From assembly GCA_910587695.1 (NCBI GenBank), contig CAJUNC010000009.1, positions 1-64,000 of the forward strand: a DNA stretch of 64,000 nt, read 5' to 3'. Below are positions 50,188 to 59,173 of this stretch, one piece after another. Within the stretch, counting starts at the first letter, position 1. The number at the start of each line of letters is the position of its first letter. Origin of the DNA: an uncultured Lactobacillus sp. GTDB lineage: Bacteria; Bacillota; Bacilli; Lactobacillales; Lactobacillaceae. The notes beneath the pieces were generated by a model. That model made no database searches, was not told the origin of the DNA, and saw only the letters and a list, made by a program, of their open reading frames with translations. The translations under genes were made by a program, and so were the position numbers.

Positions 50188-50245
50188 TCCGTGCTGCGAA
50201 TCGTAACTCCTAGGATACCGACTAAACGTAATTTTACACACTGTA
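50188..50245 (-). repeat. family A intergenic palindromic element, copy A7 (core deleted)
   Basis: Minus strand ACAGTGTGTAAAATTACG (left arm) and CCTAGGAGTTACGATTCG (right arm) are joined almost directly, giving about 58 bp with no central stem. Between convergent genes. Confidence 0.7.
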
Positions 50246-50689
50246 TTAGTTTATAAACTCCAATCTGAGTCTGATCAAGAGAACAAAAAGTGTCAGCAAT
50301 ATGACCAGCGTAAAGGAAAGTACCAGCGCACCTTGATCTTTTGTCGGCTTTTGGAGAAACTTCTGTTGACTGAAACGTTGGTAAAAATAGATCAATAACG
50401 CTCCCACAAAGTTTAAACTCAAGAGTTGTTGTACTAAAGCTAGACTTAAAAACAGTGGTCTATCCGACGCTTTGATCTTCCATAAGCCTGCCGCTAACAA
50501 TAAGTTGAGACCTGTAATGATCGTTACTAAAGCTAAACTAGGCATCGCTTGTAAAGTCGTTGGCAGACTTTTGCCAAGATCGAGTGCGACCAAATATAAA
50601 TATCCAAATAAGATCACACTTGAACCGATCCAGTAGCCTAATAATATCTTCTTGTATACAGCTGGTCTTGCCAGTACTTGTTTCAACAT
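50246..50689 (-). CDS. four-helix membrane protein of unknown function
   Basis: 147 residues from ATG 50689 (AGGTGAG upstream). Four hydrophobic segments (about 18-38, 50-70, 78-98, 122-142) and basic loops. No recognised domain. It starts 5 bases after the rpiR stop, so it shares that transcript and may be connected with the alpha-glucoside genes only by position. Confidence 0.65.
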   Translation of the reverse strand: MLKQVLARPAVYKKILLGYWIGSSVILFGYLYLVALDLGKSLPTTLQAMPSLALVTIITGLNLLLAAGLWKIKASDRPLFLSLALVQQLLSLNFVGALLIYFYQRFSQQKFLQKPTKDQGALVLSFTLVILLTLFVLLIRLRLEFIN

Positions 50690-50694
50690 TTTTC

Positions 50695-51450
50695 TCACCT
50701 ATCTTTACTCATTTTTTCAGTCAACTTACGAAAAAGGTAATCGACCACGACTGATAGCGTAACTAATGATTCGACTTTTTTGTCCTTGATGATCGAAAAT
50801 GGCGTCACATGATAGTGCAAAGCAAAATCCGAATGACTCGCAAATGTGTTCTCCTTTGCTTGCGTCACACTTACAAGGGGGACATTTTTTAGCGTCCACA
50901 TGAAGATGTTTTCCTTGATATTTTCGGTTTCACCACTGAGTGACGCCAATAAAACGACATCGTTTGCAGTTATCATCTCCATTGCCATATCAAGTTCAGT
51001 CTTATTAGGGATCGTGATCGCCCGTTTTCCTAGCTGTAACAGATTTTTAGCAAATTCATCTAAGATCCTCCGTTGCGAAAAGCCTGTACCATAACAATAG
51101 ATCGTTTGGGCCTCTTTGAGACGTAATGTTAGATCATCCCATTCGATATGTTCTAAGCCTTTGATCGTCTTAATGATATCTGAGACCTGTAGATCGGCAA
51201 ACATCTCTGTGGCTGGTTTGGCCTCTTTAGTGCTCGTCTTTAAAAAGTATTTGAATTCCGAGAAACCTGCAAAACCTAATTTTCTGACTAAACGTAAAAC
51301 CGTTGATTTAGAAGTGTAAGTTGCTGTAGCTAATTCAGTGATCCCCAACTGTTGAACTTCATTTTTATTATCCAGCACATAACGCAAGATGGTCTTATCA
51401 AGATCTCCTAAGGCCTTTTGATGTTGTGTGATCAATTCTTCTAGTGTCAT
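50695..51450 (-). CDS. RpiR/MurR-family regulator
   Basis: 251 residues from ATG 51450 (GGGGG 6 bases upstream). N-terminal HTH (about 1-75: GITELATATYTSKSTVLRLVRKLGFAGF-type helix-turn-helix) and C-terminal SIS sugar-phosphate domain (about 110-245: YCYGTGFSQR, LLASLSGETEN). It sits behind the GH4 gene and probably senses the phosphorylated disaccharide or its product to control the PTS-GH4 genes. Confidence 0.9.
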   Translation of the reverse strand: MTLEELITQHQKALGDLDKTILRYVLDNKNEVQQLGITELATATYTSKSTVLRLVRKLGFAGFSEFKYFLKTSTKEAKPATEMFADLQVSDIIKTIKGLEHIEWDDLTLRLKEAQTIYCYGTGFSQRRILDEFAKNLLQLGKRAITIPNKTELDMAMEMITANDVVLLASLSGETENIKENIFMWTLKNVPLVSVTQAKENTFASHSDFALHYHVTPFSIIKDKKVESLVTLSVVVDYLFRKLTEKMSKDR

Positions 51451-51523
51451 GTGCATCCCCCTGATCTGTTTACTAATATGCTAAATTATAGCATATTTTG
51501 CACGATCAATTACAGCGTTTACA

Positions 51524-52864
51524 CTAGTTGAGTTCTGGCCAAAAATCACGGTTAGCTTCGATCAAGTCATCTAGGATCTGCTTAGCAACTCTTGCGTTTG
51601 GAATGATCTTAGAAAGCGTTAGTGCTTGCCATAGTTTTTGGTAGGAGTGTTCTTCCCAAGCTTCAACGACGAGTTTTTCGACTGCAACTTGTTGTTCCAT
51701 CAAACCTTTTTGGAAACGAGGGATCTGGCCTTGAACTAGTGGCTCAGGTCCATTTTTACCTACGATACATGGAACTTCGACCATGGCTGTTGGCTCAAAG
51801 TTGCTCAAAGCACCATTATTTTCCACGATCAGCAGCATGCGTTCGTGAGTATTGTATGCGATCGCCCGTGCTAGATCCACGATATAGCTAGCATGTTCGT
51901 CAACTTCTAAGCTGGTATCTTTGGCTGTTTTAGCTTGAGCGATCTTTTTACATTCGCCAAAGACGTGCTTTTCGCGCCCGTTCATAACTTCATTTGCCCG
52001 AGTATACTCAGGATCTGCATGCTCAACTTCATCTTGTGAATAGAGATAGTACTTGAGATACGTATTTGGTAAAGTATCTGGATCTACCGCATAGACTTCA
52101 CGTGCTTTAGCAAAGGTGTGCATCCAACTTGGATCAGTATGTTGTGATTCATGTTCTCCGAGCTCTTCTTTGAGTGAATAGCCGTATTTAGCTACATGTT
52201 CTTTGATCTGTGGCATCAAGTCATTGCCAGCGTGATCTCTGATATCGGTCCACCAGCCAAAGTGATTCAAGCCATAGTAGCGTACTTCCATCTCTTTGCG
52301 TGATTTGAGCCCGATCGCATGAGCCATCCGCTCTTCGATCCCGACTGGCATGTCACAAATGTTGATGATCTTAGAGTTAGGCCGTAACTTACGTGTTGCT
52401 TCAGCTACGATCGCCGCTGGATTGGAATAGTTCAACATCCATGCATCTGGTGAATATTGTTCCATGTAGTCGATCAACTCTAGGACGCCGCCGATCGAAC
52501 GCATCCCATAAGCGATCCCCCCTGGTCCACAAGTTTCTTGCCCGATAACACCATATTTAAGTGGGATCTTTTCATCTTTTTCACGCATCGCATATAGTCC
52601 GACACGAATATGGGCCATGACAAAATCTACATCACTAAAGGCTGTCTTTGGATCAGTTGTCGCAACAAAGTCGATCTCTGGTGCTTTTTCTTTTAAAATG
52701 ATCTCACAGGCATCTGCGATCACTTTTTGACGTGATTCAAGATTATCGTAAAACTTGATCTGACGGATCGGAAACTTATCTAAATTCTCCAGCAACATCA
52801 ATACGATCCCTGGAGTAAAGGTACTCCCACCACCAGCAATTACAACTGAAAACTTCTTATCCAT
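51524..52864 (-). CDS. 6-phospho-alpha-glucosidase (GH4)
   Basis: A 446-residue NAD+ and Mn2+-dependent hydrolase that splits maltose-6'-phosphate and similar PTS products into glucose and glucose-6-phosphate. N-terminal Rossmann site VVIAGGGSTFTPG; metal-ligand Cys in NICDMPVGIEER and His in GLNHFGWWTDI; YGVIGQETCGPGG is also typical of the alpha-glucosidase group (GlvA/MalH). It is 14 bases after the PTS gene, confirming the pathway. It would need Mn2+. Confidence 0.95.
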   Translation of the reverse strand: MDKKFSVVIAGGGSTFTPGIVLMLLENLDKFPIRQIKFYDNLESRQKVIADACEIILKEKAPEIDFVATTDPKTAFSDVDFVMAHIRVGLYAMREKDEKIPLKYGVIGQETCGPGGIAYGMRSIGGVLELIDYMEQYSPDAWMLNYSNPAAIVAEATRKLRPNSKIINICDMPVGIEERMAHAIGLKSRKEMEVRYYGLNHFGWWTDIRDHAGNDLMPQIKEHVAKYGYSLKEELGEHESQHTDPSWMHTFAKAREVYAVDPDTLPNTYLKYYLYSQDEVEHADPEYTRANEVMNGREKHVFGECKKIAQAKTAKDTSLEVDEHASYIVDLARAIAYNTHERMLLIVENNGALSNFEPTAMVEVPCIVGKNGPEPLVQGQIPRFQKGLMEQQVAVEKLVVEAWEEHSYQKLWQALTLSKIIPNARVAKQILDDLIEANRDFWPELN

Positions 52865-52878
52865 GTTAAATTCCTCCT

Positions 52879-54474
52879 CTAATCACCAATATTCATTAAT
52901 TCTTCAAATTGTTCTCTGACTTGGGGCACGTCTAAGCCCACGATAACTTGTAAAGCATTACCATTTCGCACGACACCATGTGCACCACCTGCTCTAAATG
53001 TAGCATCATCTTCAACTAAAGCTGGATCTTTGACGGTCAAACGTAACCGAGTCGCACAGTTGTTGACTTTTTCAATATTGTCACGTCCACCGACTGCTTC
53101 CAAATAGATCGCTGCTTGTTCACGATAACGATTTGCTGGAGCTGCTTTTTCATCACCTTTGCCCGCTTTTTTATCTTTATAATCTTGCTTGGAGTAGAGC
53201 TTGATGTCAGCTTCCTTGTCGATATCGCGCCCTGGCGTCATAATGTTGAATTTTACGATCAAGAATTTGAAGACAATGAACCAGATAAATGTGAAACACA
53301 GTCCGATCACGATATGGATGAGCACCGTACCGGCATGATTTGAAAATACTGGGATCCAGTTTCGCGTCAACAGATCGATCAGACCACCGCCCATATCACC
53401 AACGACACCAAATGTGTAAAGTGTTGCTGCTAAAGTTGCTGCTAAAACAGCGTGAACTGCAAACAATGGTGGCGATAGGAATAAGAACGTAAATTCTAAT
53501 GGTTCAGTGATCCCGGATAGTACAGCCGTCAACGTTACAGGGATCAACATGGAGAGCACTTTTTTACGGTTCTCTGGTCGAGCTGTAAAGTAAAAGGCTA
53601 ACGCGATCCCTGGAGCTCCAAAGACTTTAGAGTTACCATGGAGAGCAAAACCACCTTCTGGGAATAGTGTCTTAAGTGGTTGGGTCGAGCGTGAGAATTC
53701 ATTTAAGTGAGCAAACCAGTACTGCGTGATCCCACCTTCAACAACTGCTGGACCAAAGACAAATGGAGTGTAAACAAAGTGATGCAAGCCTGTTGGGATC
53801 AAGATCCGTTCTAAGAAGGTGTAGATCCAAACTCCGACCACGCCTGAAGTAGCTAAGACCGCTTGTAATGAGCTGATCCCAAATTGGATCTTAGGCCAGA
53901 TATAACAGGTCAATAAGGCGATCGGCAACATCGCAAAGAATCCTAAAACAACAACATATGATGATCCTTGGAAGATCCCTAAGAAATCAGGTAATTTCTT
54001 TTCAAAATAACGATTATGCAAGTAGACCACGATCGCTGAGATAAAGATCGCACCGATGATCCCAGTATCTAAAGTCTTGATCCCGGCGATCAACTTTAAT
54101 CCACTTTCACCACCAACTGCTTGTTTGAAATTAACGCCAAAACTTGAGCCAAATAATTGCAACATTGTGCTGATGAAATAATTAAAGGTCAAGTATGTGA
54201 CTACGGCTTCCATTACCGCCCGCGCATTAGCTGTTTTAGCTAATCCGATCGGCAGACCGATCACAAACAAGAGCTCCATGTTGTTAAAAACGGTCCAAGA
54301 ACCATTTTCAACGATCTTCCAAAAGTTATACCAGATCGTGCCTTCTTTAGCTAGATCACCAACTAAGACTGGGTTAGTCGCTACGATCGCGATCGAGACC
54401 ATAATCCCGGCAAACGAGAAAAGCAAGACTGGCGTAAACATCGCGCCCCCAAAGCGCTGGATCTTTTCCATCAT
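52879..54474 (-). CDS. alpha-glucoside PTS, EIICB
   Basis: A 531-residue PTS permease of the glucose-glucoside family: IIC (1-425, about ten helices, GGFALHGNSKVFGAPGIALAF and SGITEPLEFTFLFLSP) followed by a Lys-rich linker and IIB (about 455-531) with phosphocysteine in VNNCATRLRLTV. No IIA domain is attached, so a cytosolic EIIA-Glc from elsewhere must serve it. It imports maltose-type alpha-glucosides as 6-phosphates for the GH4 enzyme that follows. Confidence 0.95.
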   Translation of the reverse strand: MMEKIQRFGGAMFTPVLLFSFAGIMVSIAIVATNPVLVGDLAKEGTIWYNFWKIVENGSWTVFNNMELLFVIGLPIGLAKTANARAVMEAVVTYLTFNYFISTMLQLFGSSFGVNFKQAVGGESGLKLIAGIKTLDTGIIGAIFISAIVVYLHNRYFEKKLPDFLGIFQGSSYVVVLGFFAMLPIALLTCYIWPKIQFGISSLQAVLATSGVVGVWIYTFLERILIPTGLHHFVYTPFVFGPAVVEGGITQYWFAHLNEFSRSTQPLKTLFPEGGFALHGNSKVFGAPGIALAFYFTARPENRKKVLSMLIPVTLTAVLSGITEPLEFTFLFLSPPLFAVHAVLAATLAATLYTFGVVGDMGGGLIDLLTRNWIPVFSNHAGTVLIHIVIGLCFTFIWFIVFKFLIVKFNIMTPGRDIDKEADIKLYSKQDYKDKKAGKGDEKAAPANRYREQAAIYLEAVGGRDNIEKVNNCATRLRLTVKDPALVEDDATFRAGGAHGVVRNGNALQVIVGLDVPQVREQFEELMNIGD

Positions 54475-54538
54475 AAAACTTCACTACCTTTCCTAAAAAA
54501 CTTTAGCTTTTCTTAACAACCTAAGCATACCATTTTTA

Positions 54539-54552
54539 TGTATCCGTTTTCA
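54539..54552 (-). promoter_or_regulatory. cre site upstream of the alpha-glucoside PTS
   Basis: Minus strand TGAAAACGGATACA matches TGWAANCGNTNWCA at 13 of 14 positions, 65 bases before the PTS start. CcpA repression is expected. Confidence 0.7.
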
Positions 54553-54621
54553 TCACTTTCTAGTAAAGTGGCATTTCCTTTCCTCTAGTGGGATAAAGTA
54601 TCAACTTGTGGGAATTTTCCC

Positions 54622-54660
54622 AAAAAAATATCCACTAAGCAGATACCTGCCTAGCGGATA
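54622..54660 (-). terminator. terminator of the OhrR-like gene
   Basis: Minus strand TATCCGCTAGGCAG / CTGCTTAGTGGATA with a 4-base loop and seven T. Confidence 0.88.
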
Positions 54661-54668
54661 TAACGCTA

Positions 54669-55139
54669 TTAGAATTTAGTTTTTTCCACCAACAACTTGT
54701 TGTTATCTTCTAATTTGTTAGCGATGTCTTGGATAAATTTGACGGCATTTTTATACTCATCACTAGACATATCGACTGAACCAAAGCAACCAGTGACCCG
54801 GGCTTTGATCTGGTCTTCCAACTCCAGAGCTTTATCAGTCAAAGTGATATAGACCTTGCGCCCATCAGCTTTTGTCTTCGTACGAGTTACCCAGCCTTCT
54901 TTTTCCATGCGCTTTAGTAAAGGTGTCAATGTACCTGTATCGAGTTTCAAACGTAGACCTAGGTCACGAATGATCATCTTTTCTTTACTTTCCCATAACA
55001 CTAATAACGTGATGTATTGCGCATAGGTCAAGTTATACTTCTTCAAGGCTTCAGTATAGAAACGGTTATAAAAGCGTTGTGCTGTATAGATCGAAAAGCA
55101 CAATTCATCTTCTAAATGGTTGGGTTTATGCTCAAACAT
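54669..55139 (-). CDS. MarR/OhrR-type regulator
   Basis: 156 residues from ATG 55139 (AGAGAGGA upstream). The start EDELCFSIYTAQRFYNRFYTEAL has Cys14 at the position of the peroxide-sensing cysteine of OhrR, and YNLTYAQYITLLVLWE follows that family closely. The wing is KTKADGRKVYITLT. OhrR proteins repress ohr until organic peroxides oxidise the Cys, but no ohr gene is adjacent. It is 15 bases after jag. Confidence 0.88.
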   Translation of the reverse strand: MFEHKPNHLEDELCFSIYTAQRFYNRFYTEALKKYNLTYAQYITLLVLWESKEKMIIRDLGLRLKLDTGTLTPLLKRMEKEGWVTRTKTKADGRKVYITLTDKALELEDQIKARVTGCFGSVDMSSDEYKNAVKFIQDIANKLEDNNKLLVEKTKF

Positions 55140-55154
55140 AGTCAAAATCCTCTC

Positions 55155-55862
55155 TTAGTTCTTCCCTGTATTTTTGGCATACGCCGGCTCAACAACGACG
55201 AAGCGTCGCGGTTCATTACCGCTTGAATAGGTTTTGACCTCGGTATTTCTAGCCAAAGCAGCGTGGATGATCTTTCTTTCAAACGAAGGCATTGGATCTA
55301 GCCGTTGCCGCCGATCTTGGCAAATTGCATCCCGTGCAACTTTTCGTGCTAAAAACTGGAGTGTTTCTTTGCGTCGTGCCCGGTAATCAGTCGCATCTAA
55401 GATGACTTGGACCTTCCTTTTACTCTTCCTATCCAAGAAATCTTGAGCTAACAACTGTAACGCATTGAGCGTTTTTCCGTGGCGCCCGATCAAGCTACCT
55501 TCCTGCTCAGTTTCAAAATTATAGGTCACGACCCGTTTTTCCACCACCACATCGATCGTTGTTTTGATCCCCATCTTCTGTGTGATATCTGCTAAATAGT
55601 AACCTAATTCGTGCAGATATTTCTCCCAGTCTTCAACCTTTTGTTTTGCAACAGCCACTTTTTTGGCGTGTGGTCGTCCAGCATTTTTACGTGTTGTTTC
55701 TTCCTTAACAACGAGTTCCACCTCAGCTGGTTTCTTACCAAACCCTAAAAAGCCCTTTCTTCCTTCGCTGATAACTTTTACTTCGACCTGTGCTTTAGTC
55801 TTATGCAATTCCTCTAAGCCAGATCTGATCGCATCTTGTGTTGTCTTGCCCCAAAATTTCAC
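55155..55862 (-). CDS. jag: Jag/KhpB RNA-binding protein
   Basis: A 235-residue protein starting at GTG 55862 (AGGGGG 7 bases upstream; the longer ATG reading has none). Jag-N domain (FWGKTTQDAIRSGLEEL then VISEGRKGFLGFGKKPA), KH domain (about 85-160 with GSLIGRHGKTLNALQLLAQ), R3H domain (RRQRLDPMPSFERKIIHAAL). With KhpA it binds RNA and influences cell elongation. It normally follows yidC; here it stands apart from yidC/rnpA/rpmH. Confidence 0.93.
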   Translation of the reverse strand: MKFWGKTTQDAIRSGLEELHKTKAQVEVKVISEGRKGFLGFGKKPAEVELVVKEETTRKNAGRPHAKKVAVAKQKVEDWEKYLHELGYYLADITQKMGIKTTIDVVVEKRVVTYNFETEQEGSLIGRHGKTLNALQLLAQDFLDRKSKRKVQVILDATDYRARRKETLQFLARKVARDAICQDRRQRLDPMPSFERKIIHAALARNTEVKTYSSGNEPRRFVVVEPAYAKNTGKN

Positions 55863-56073
55863 ATCGTTTCCCCCTAAATAAAGCAATAAACTACATTTCT
55901 CAAAAAGTGATCAACAAAAATAGCAGACTAACTAGTCCGCAACTCATTTAGTAGTATAGCATACTTATATTGTGTTTCACACAAATATTAGACGTGAAAA
56001 TGCTTTTATTCAAAAAAGAGCAATTTTCTTCGATCTGTAAGCACCCTAAAAGTGGACATTTACTTAATTATGG

Positions 56074-56079
56074 TATAAT
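56074..56079 (+). promoter_or_regulatory. extended -10 promoter of the aldo-keto reductase gene
   Basis: TGGTATAAT, with TGGACA 15 bases upstream as a poor -35. The remaining gap 55863-56073 has a small GCAGACTA/TAGTCCGC-type hairpin near 55923-55942 and nothing else. Confidence 0.6.
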
Positions 56080-56127
56080 CAAGGCGTGTAGTACACAATA
56101 ATTCAATACAAGGATAGGTGGGAATTT

Positions 56128-56979
56128 ATGAGTTTGATGAACACATATACACTTGGAAACGGCGTTAAGATCCCAGTTTTAGGTTTTGGTACTTGGCAAA
56201 CTCCCGCAGGTAAAGTAGCTACCGATGCTGTCTTGGCTGCACTTGATGCCGGGTTTACCCATATCGATACTGCTGAAATGTATGGCAACGAAAAAAGTAT
56301 CGGTCAAGCCGTAAAAGCAAGCGGAATCGCTCGTAGTGACCTTTTTATCACAAGTAAATTGGATAATCAGGCTCATACTTACGAACTGGCTACTCAAGCC
56401 CTCGATCGTTCTTTATCCGACCTTCAGACCGACTATTTGGACTTATTTCTGATCCATTGGCCTAATCCAAAGGCTTTTCGTGATCATGACTGGGAAAAAC
56501 ATCTCCAAGAGACTTGGCGTGCCCTAGAAGATGCCTACACGGCTGGGAAAGTCAAGGCGATCGGAGTTTCAAACTTTAAACCTAAGCATTTTGAAGTTTT
56601 GAAAAAAACACAAAAGATCCAGCCGATGGTCGACCAGATCCGGATCTGCCCAGGTGATGTCGATCGTTTGACTATTGATTACTGTCAACAACACGATATC
56701 TTATTGGAAGCTTACAGTCCATTTGGTACCGGACGGATCTTTGCTAATGAGACCTTAAAAGCTTTGGCCCAAAAGAAAAAGCGTTCAGTCGCTCAACTTT
56801 GCTTACGGTGGTCATTGCAACACGGTCATCTACCATTGCCAAAATCGGTCCATCCGGCACGGATCAAAGAAAATACCGAAGTCTTTGATTTTGAATTGAC
56901 TGAAAGCGAAATGCAACAGATCGATGCCTTACGGGGCGTTGCGGGTTTTGCAACCGATCCTGATACGGCTGATTTTTAA
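56128..56979 (+). CDS. aldo/keto reductase
   Basis: A 283-residue NADPH-dependent TIM-barrel reductase. The catalytic tetrad is Asp47, Tyr52 (HIDTAEMYGNE), Lys77 (ITSKLDN) and His110 (LIHWPNP); the cofactor site includes PLPKSVHPARIKEN. It resembles 2,5-diketo-gluconate reductase/YvgN-type enzymes that reduce glyoxals and other carbonyls. AGGTGGG precedes ATG. The pepO gene follows 20 bases later, probably on the same mRNA. Confidence 0.93.
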   Translation: MSLMNTYTLGNGVKIPVLGFGTWQTPAGKVATDAVLAALDAGFTHIDTAEMYGNEKSIGQAVKASGIARSDLFITSKLDNQAHTYELATQALDRSLSDLQTDYLDLFLIHWPNPKAFRDHDWEKHLQETWRALEDAYTAGKVKAIGVSNFKPKHFEVLKKTQKIQPMVDQIRICPGDVDRLTIDYCQQHDILLEAYSPFGTGRIFANETLKALAQKKKRSVAQLCLRWSLQHGHLPLPKSVHPARIKENTEVFDFELTESEMQQIDALRGVAGFATDPDTADF

Positions 56980-56999
56980 AAACCTAAGGGGGAATTTTT

Positions 57000-58916
57000 A
57001 TGGGGGAAAACACCACTGTCAATGAATCTTTATTAAAAGATGACCTTTATCAAGCTGTCAACGGCGAATGGCTCAAAACAGCTGTGATCCCGGCCGACAA
57101 GTCAACTACTGGGGGCTTTGCCGACTTGGCCGACAATATCGAAGAAACGTTGATGTCTGATTTTGGTAAAATGTTGACCCAAAAAGAGCGCCCACAGACC
57201 AAAGAAATGGCAGAATTTGTAAAGTTCTATCGCCTTGCATCTGATTTTGAAGCTCGTAACAAGGCTGGCGCTGCCCCAGCTAAAAAGTATTTAGATAAGA
57301 TCTTAGCCTTAAAAGATCTAAAAGCTTGGCAAGATGCCTTACCAGATCTAATACTTGAGAGCTACGATGCACCGTTTGAACTCTATGTTTCACCGGATAT
57401 GAAAGATACCAAACATTACGCACTCCATGCGGATGTTCCATCTTTATTTTTACCCGATAAGACCTACTATGAACCTGACAATGAACAAGCTAAAACATTG
57501 CTTCAGATCTTAGAGCAAATGCTGACTGAACTCTTCAAGTTAGCCGGTTATGATGAAGAATTTAGCCAAAAGACGATCAAACAAGCTTTGGCTTATGACA
57601 AAAAACTAGCACCATTCCAAAAGGATAGCACTGAACGCGCAGATTACGTAAAATCTTACAACAAGTATACTTTCCAAGATTTTGTATCATTGAGCGAACA
57701 TGTCGATCTCGCTAAAGTCGTGACCGCTTTACTTGGAAAAGAGCCTAAACAAGTGATCGTTAGCGAACCTAAGTACTACGCAGCTTTAAACGAATTAGTC
57801 AACGAACAAAACTTTGAGAGCATGCGTAGCTGGTTATTTGTCAAGACTCTTCTCGATCTAACTGGGTTATTGAGCGATGAGATCCGTGTTGTAGGTGGCA
57901 CCTATAACCGGGCGCTCTCTGGTTCAAAAGAGGCAATGAAACCGCAAAAATCGGCCTTCTACTTAGCTACAAATCAATATAGTCAAGTAGTCGGACTCTA
58001 CTATGCCCATAAATACTTTGGTGCTCAAGCTAAAGCAGACGTGCACCATATGGTAGAAAAGATGATCGCTGTCTATAAAAAGCGACTGGAAGAAAATGAC
58101 TGGCTGAGTGATGAAACGCGTAAAAAAGCGATCGTTAAATTAGATGCGCTCGGGATCAATGTTGGATATCCTGATGAACTCGATCCACTTTACTCCAAGT
58201 TTATCGTCAATGACGACTTAAACTTAGTTGATAACGTGACAAATTTCACCAAGATCGCAACTAAGCGTCATTTTGAACGGATCGATGAGAAAGTCGATCG
58301 CACACGTTGGGAGATGCCTGCGCACATGGTCAACGCTTATTATCACCCTTCATTTAACATCATCGTCTTCCCCGCAGCGATCTTACAAGCACCATTTTAC
58401 AGTCTTGAACAATCTTCAAGTGCCAATTATGGTGGGATCGGTGCCGTTATCGCCCATGAGATCTCCCATGCGTTTGATAACAACGGAGCTCAATTTGACG
58501 AACATGGTAACTTAGCTAATTGGTGGACTAAAGCAGATCTAGCCCACTTCCAAAAATTAGCTGAAAAAATGATCGCACAATTTGATGGTTTAGAATTGCC
58601 CACCGGAAAAGTCAACGGTAAGCTCGTCGTTTCCGAAAATATTGCGGATGCAGGTGGATTGAGCTGTGCGCTTGAAGCTGCCAAAAGTGAACCCGATGCA
58701 GATCTGCGTGAATTCTTCATCAACTGGGCCCGGATCTGGGGAATGAAGTCTGCACCAGAACGAGAAAAACTCCTCTTAGCGATCGATGTCCACGCACCAC
58801 ATGTCTTGCGGGCAAATATCCAGCCCCGTAACCTAGACGACTTCTACCAAGTCTTTGATGTAAGACCAGGTGATGGCATGTACCTAGCACCAGACAAACG
58901 GATCGCCATTTGGTGA
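57000..58916 (+). CDS. pepO: M13-family endopeptidase
   Basis: A 638-residue neprilysin-like metallopeptidase. Zinc site HEISH in GAVIAHEISHAFDNNGAQFD and ENIADAGGL supplying the third ligand; substrate loop NAYYHPSFNIIVFPAA. No signal peptide, so it is cytosolic and trims casein-type oligopeptides, as PepO does in lactic acid bacteria. Full length. AAGGGGG precedes ATG. A MITE-like element follows 18 bases after the stop. Confidence 0.95.
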   Translation: MGENTTVNESLLKDDLYQAVNGEWLKTAVIPADKSTTGGFADLADNIEETLMSDFGKMLTQKERPQTKEMAEFVKFYRLASDFEARNKAGAAPAKKYLDKILALKDLKAWQDALPDLILESYDAPFELYVSPDMKDTKHYALHADVPSLFLPDKTYYEPDNEQAKTLLQILEQMLTELFKLAGYDEEFSQKTIKQALAYDKKLAPFQKDSTERADYVKSYNKYTFQDFVSLSEHVDLAKVVTALLGKEPKQVIVSEPKYYAALNELVNEQNFESMRSWLFVKTLLDLTGLLSDEIRVVGGTYNRALSGSKEAMKPQKSAFYLATNQYSQVVGLYYAHKYFGAQAKADVHHMVEKMIAVYKKRLEENDWLSDETRKKAIVKLDALGINVGYPDELDPLYSKFIVNDDLNLVDNVTNFTKIATKRHFERIDEKVDRTRWEMPAHMVNAYYHPSFNIIVFPAAILQAPFYSLEQSSSANYGGIGAVIAHEISHAFDNNGAQFDEHGNLANWWTKADLAHFQKLAEKMIAQFDGLELPTGKVNGKLVVSENIADAGGLSCALEAAKSEPDADLREFFINWARIWGMKSAPEREKLLLAIDVHAPHVLRANIQPRNLDDFYQVFDVRPGDGMYLAPDKRIAIW

Positions 58917-58933
58917 GCATTTTCCAAATAAAT

Positions 58934-59056
58934 TGAGGCTGTGACATAAGTAAAGGCATCTTCAAATTCCAAACATTGGAATTTTGAAGATGTCTTTCTT
59001 TAGTGGCAGTTTTTTTATATTTATAATACTAAAAGGCTACTTGTGTCACAGCCTCT
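58934..59056 (-). repeat. family B MITE-like element, copy B3 (inverted relative to B2)
   Basis: 123 bp with terminal repeats TGAGGCTGTGACATAAGT and ACTTGTGTCACAGCCTCT. Its minus strand shares with B2 the internal AAGAAAGACATCTTCAAAA palindrome. No coding capacity. The remaining gap to 59173 is AT-rich with no gene. Confidence 0.85.
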
Positions 59057-59173
59057 CATGTTCATGACTGCATTGGCACACAGACTTTTTACGCTCAATT
59101 TCCCAAAATATTTAATTTTATTAGAAATCGATGTTATTATAATAACAAGATTAAAAAAAGGGGGCTGATCTAG

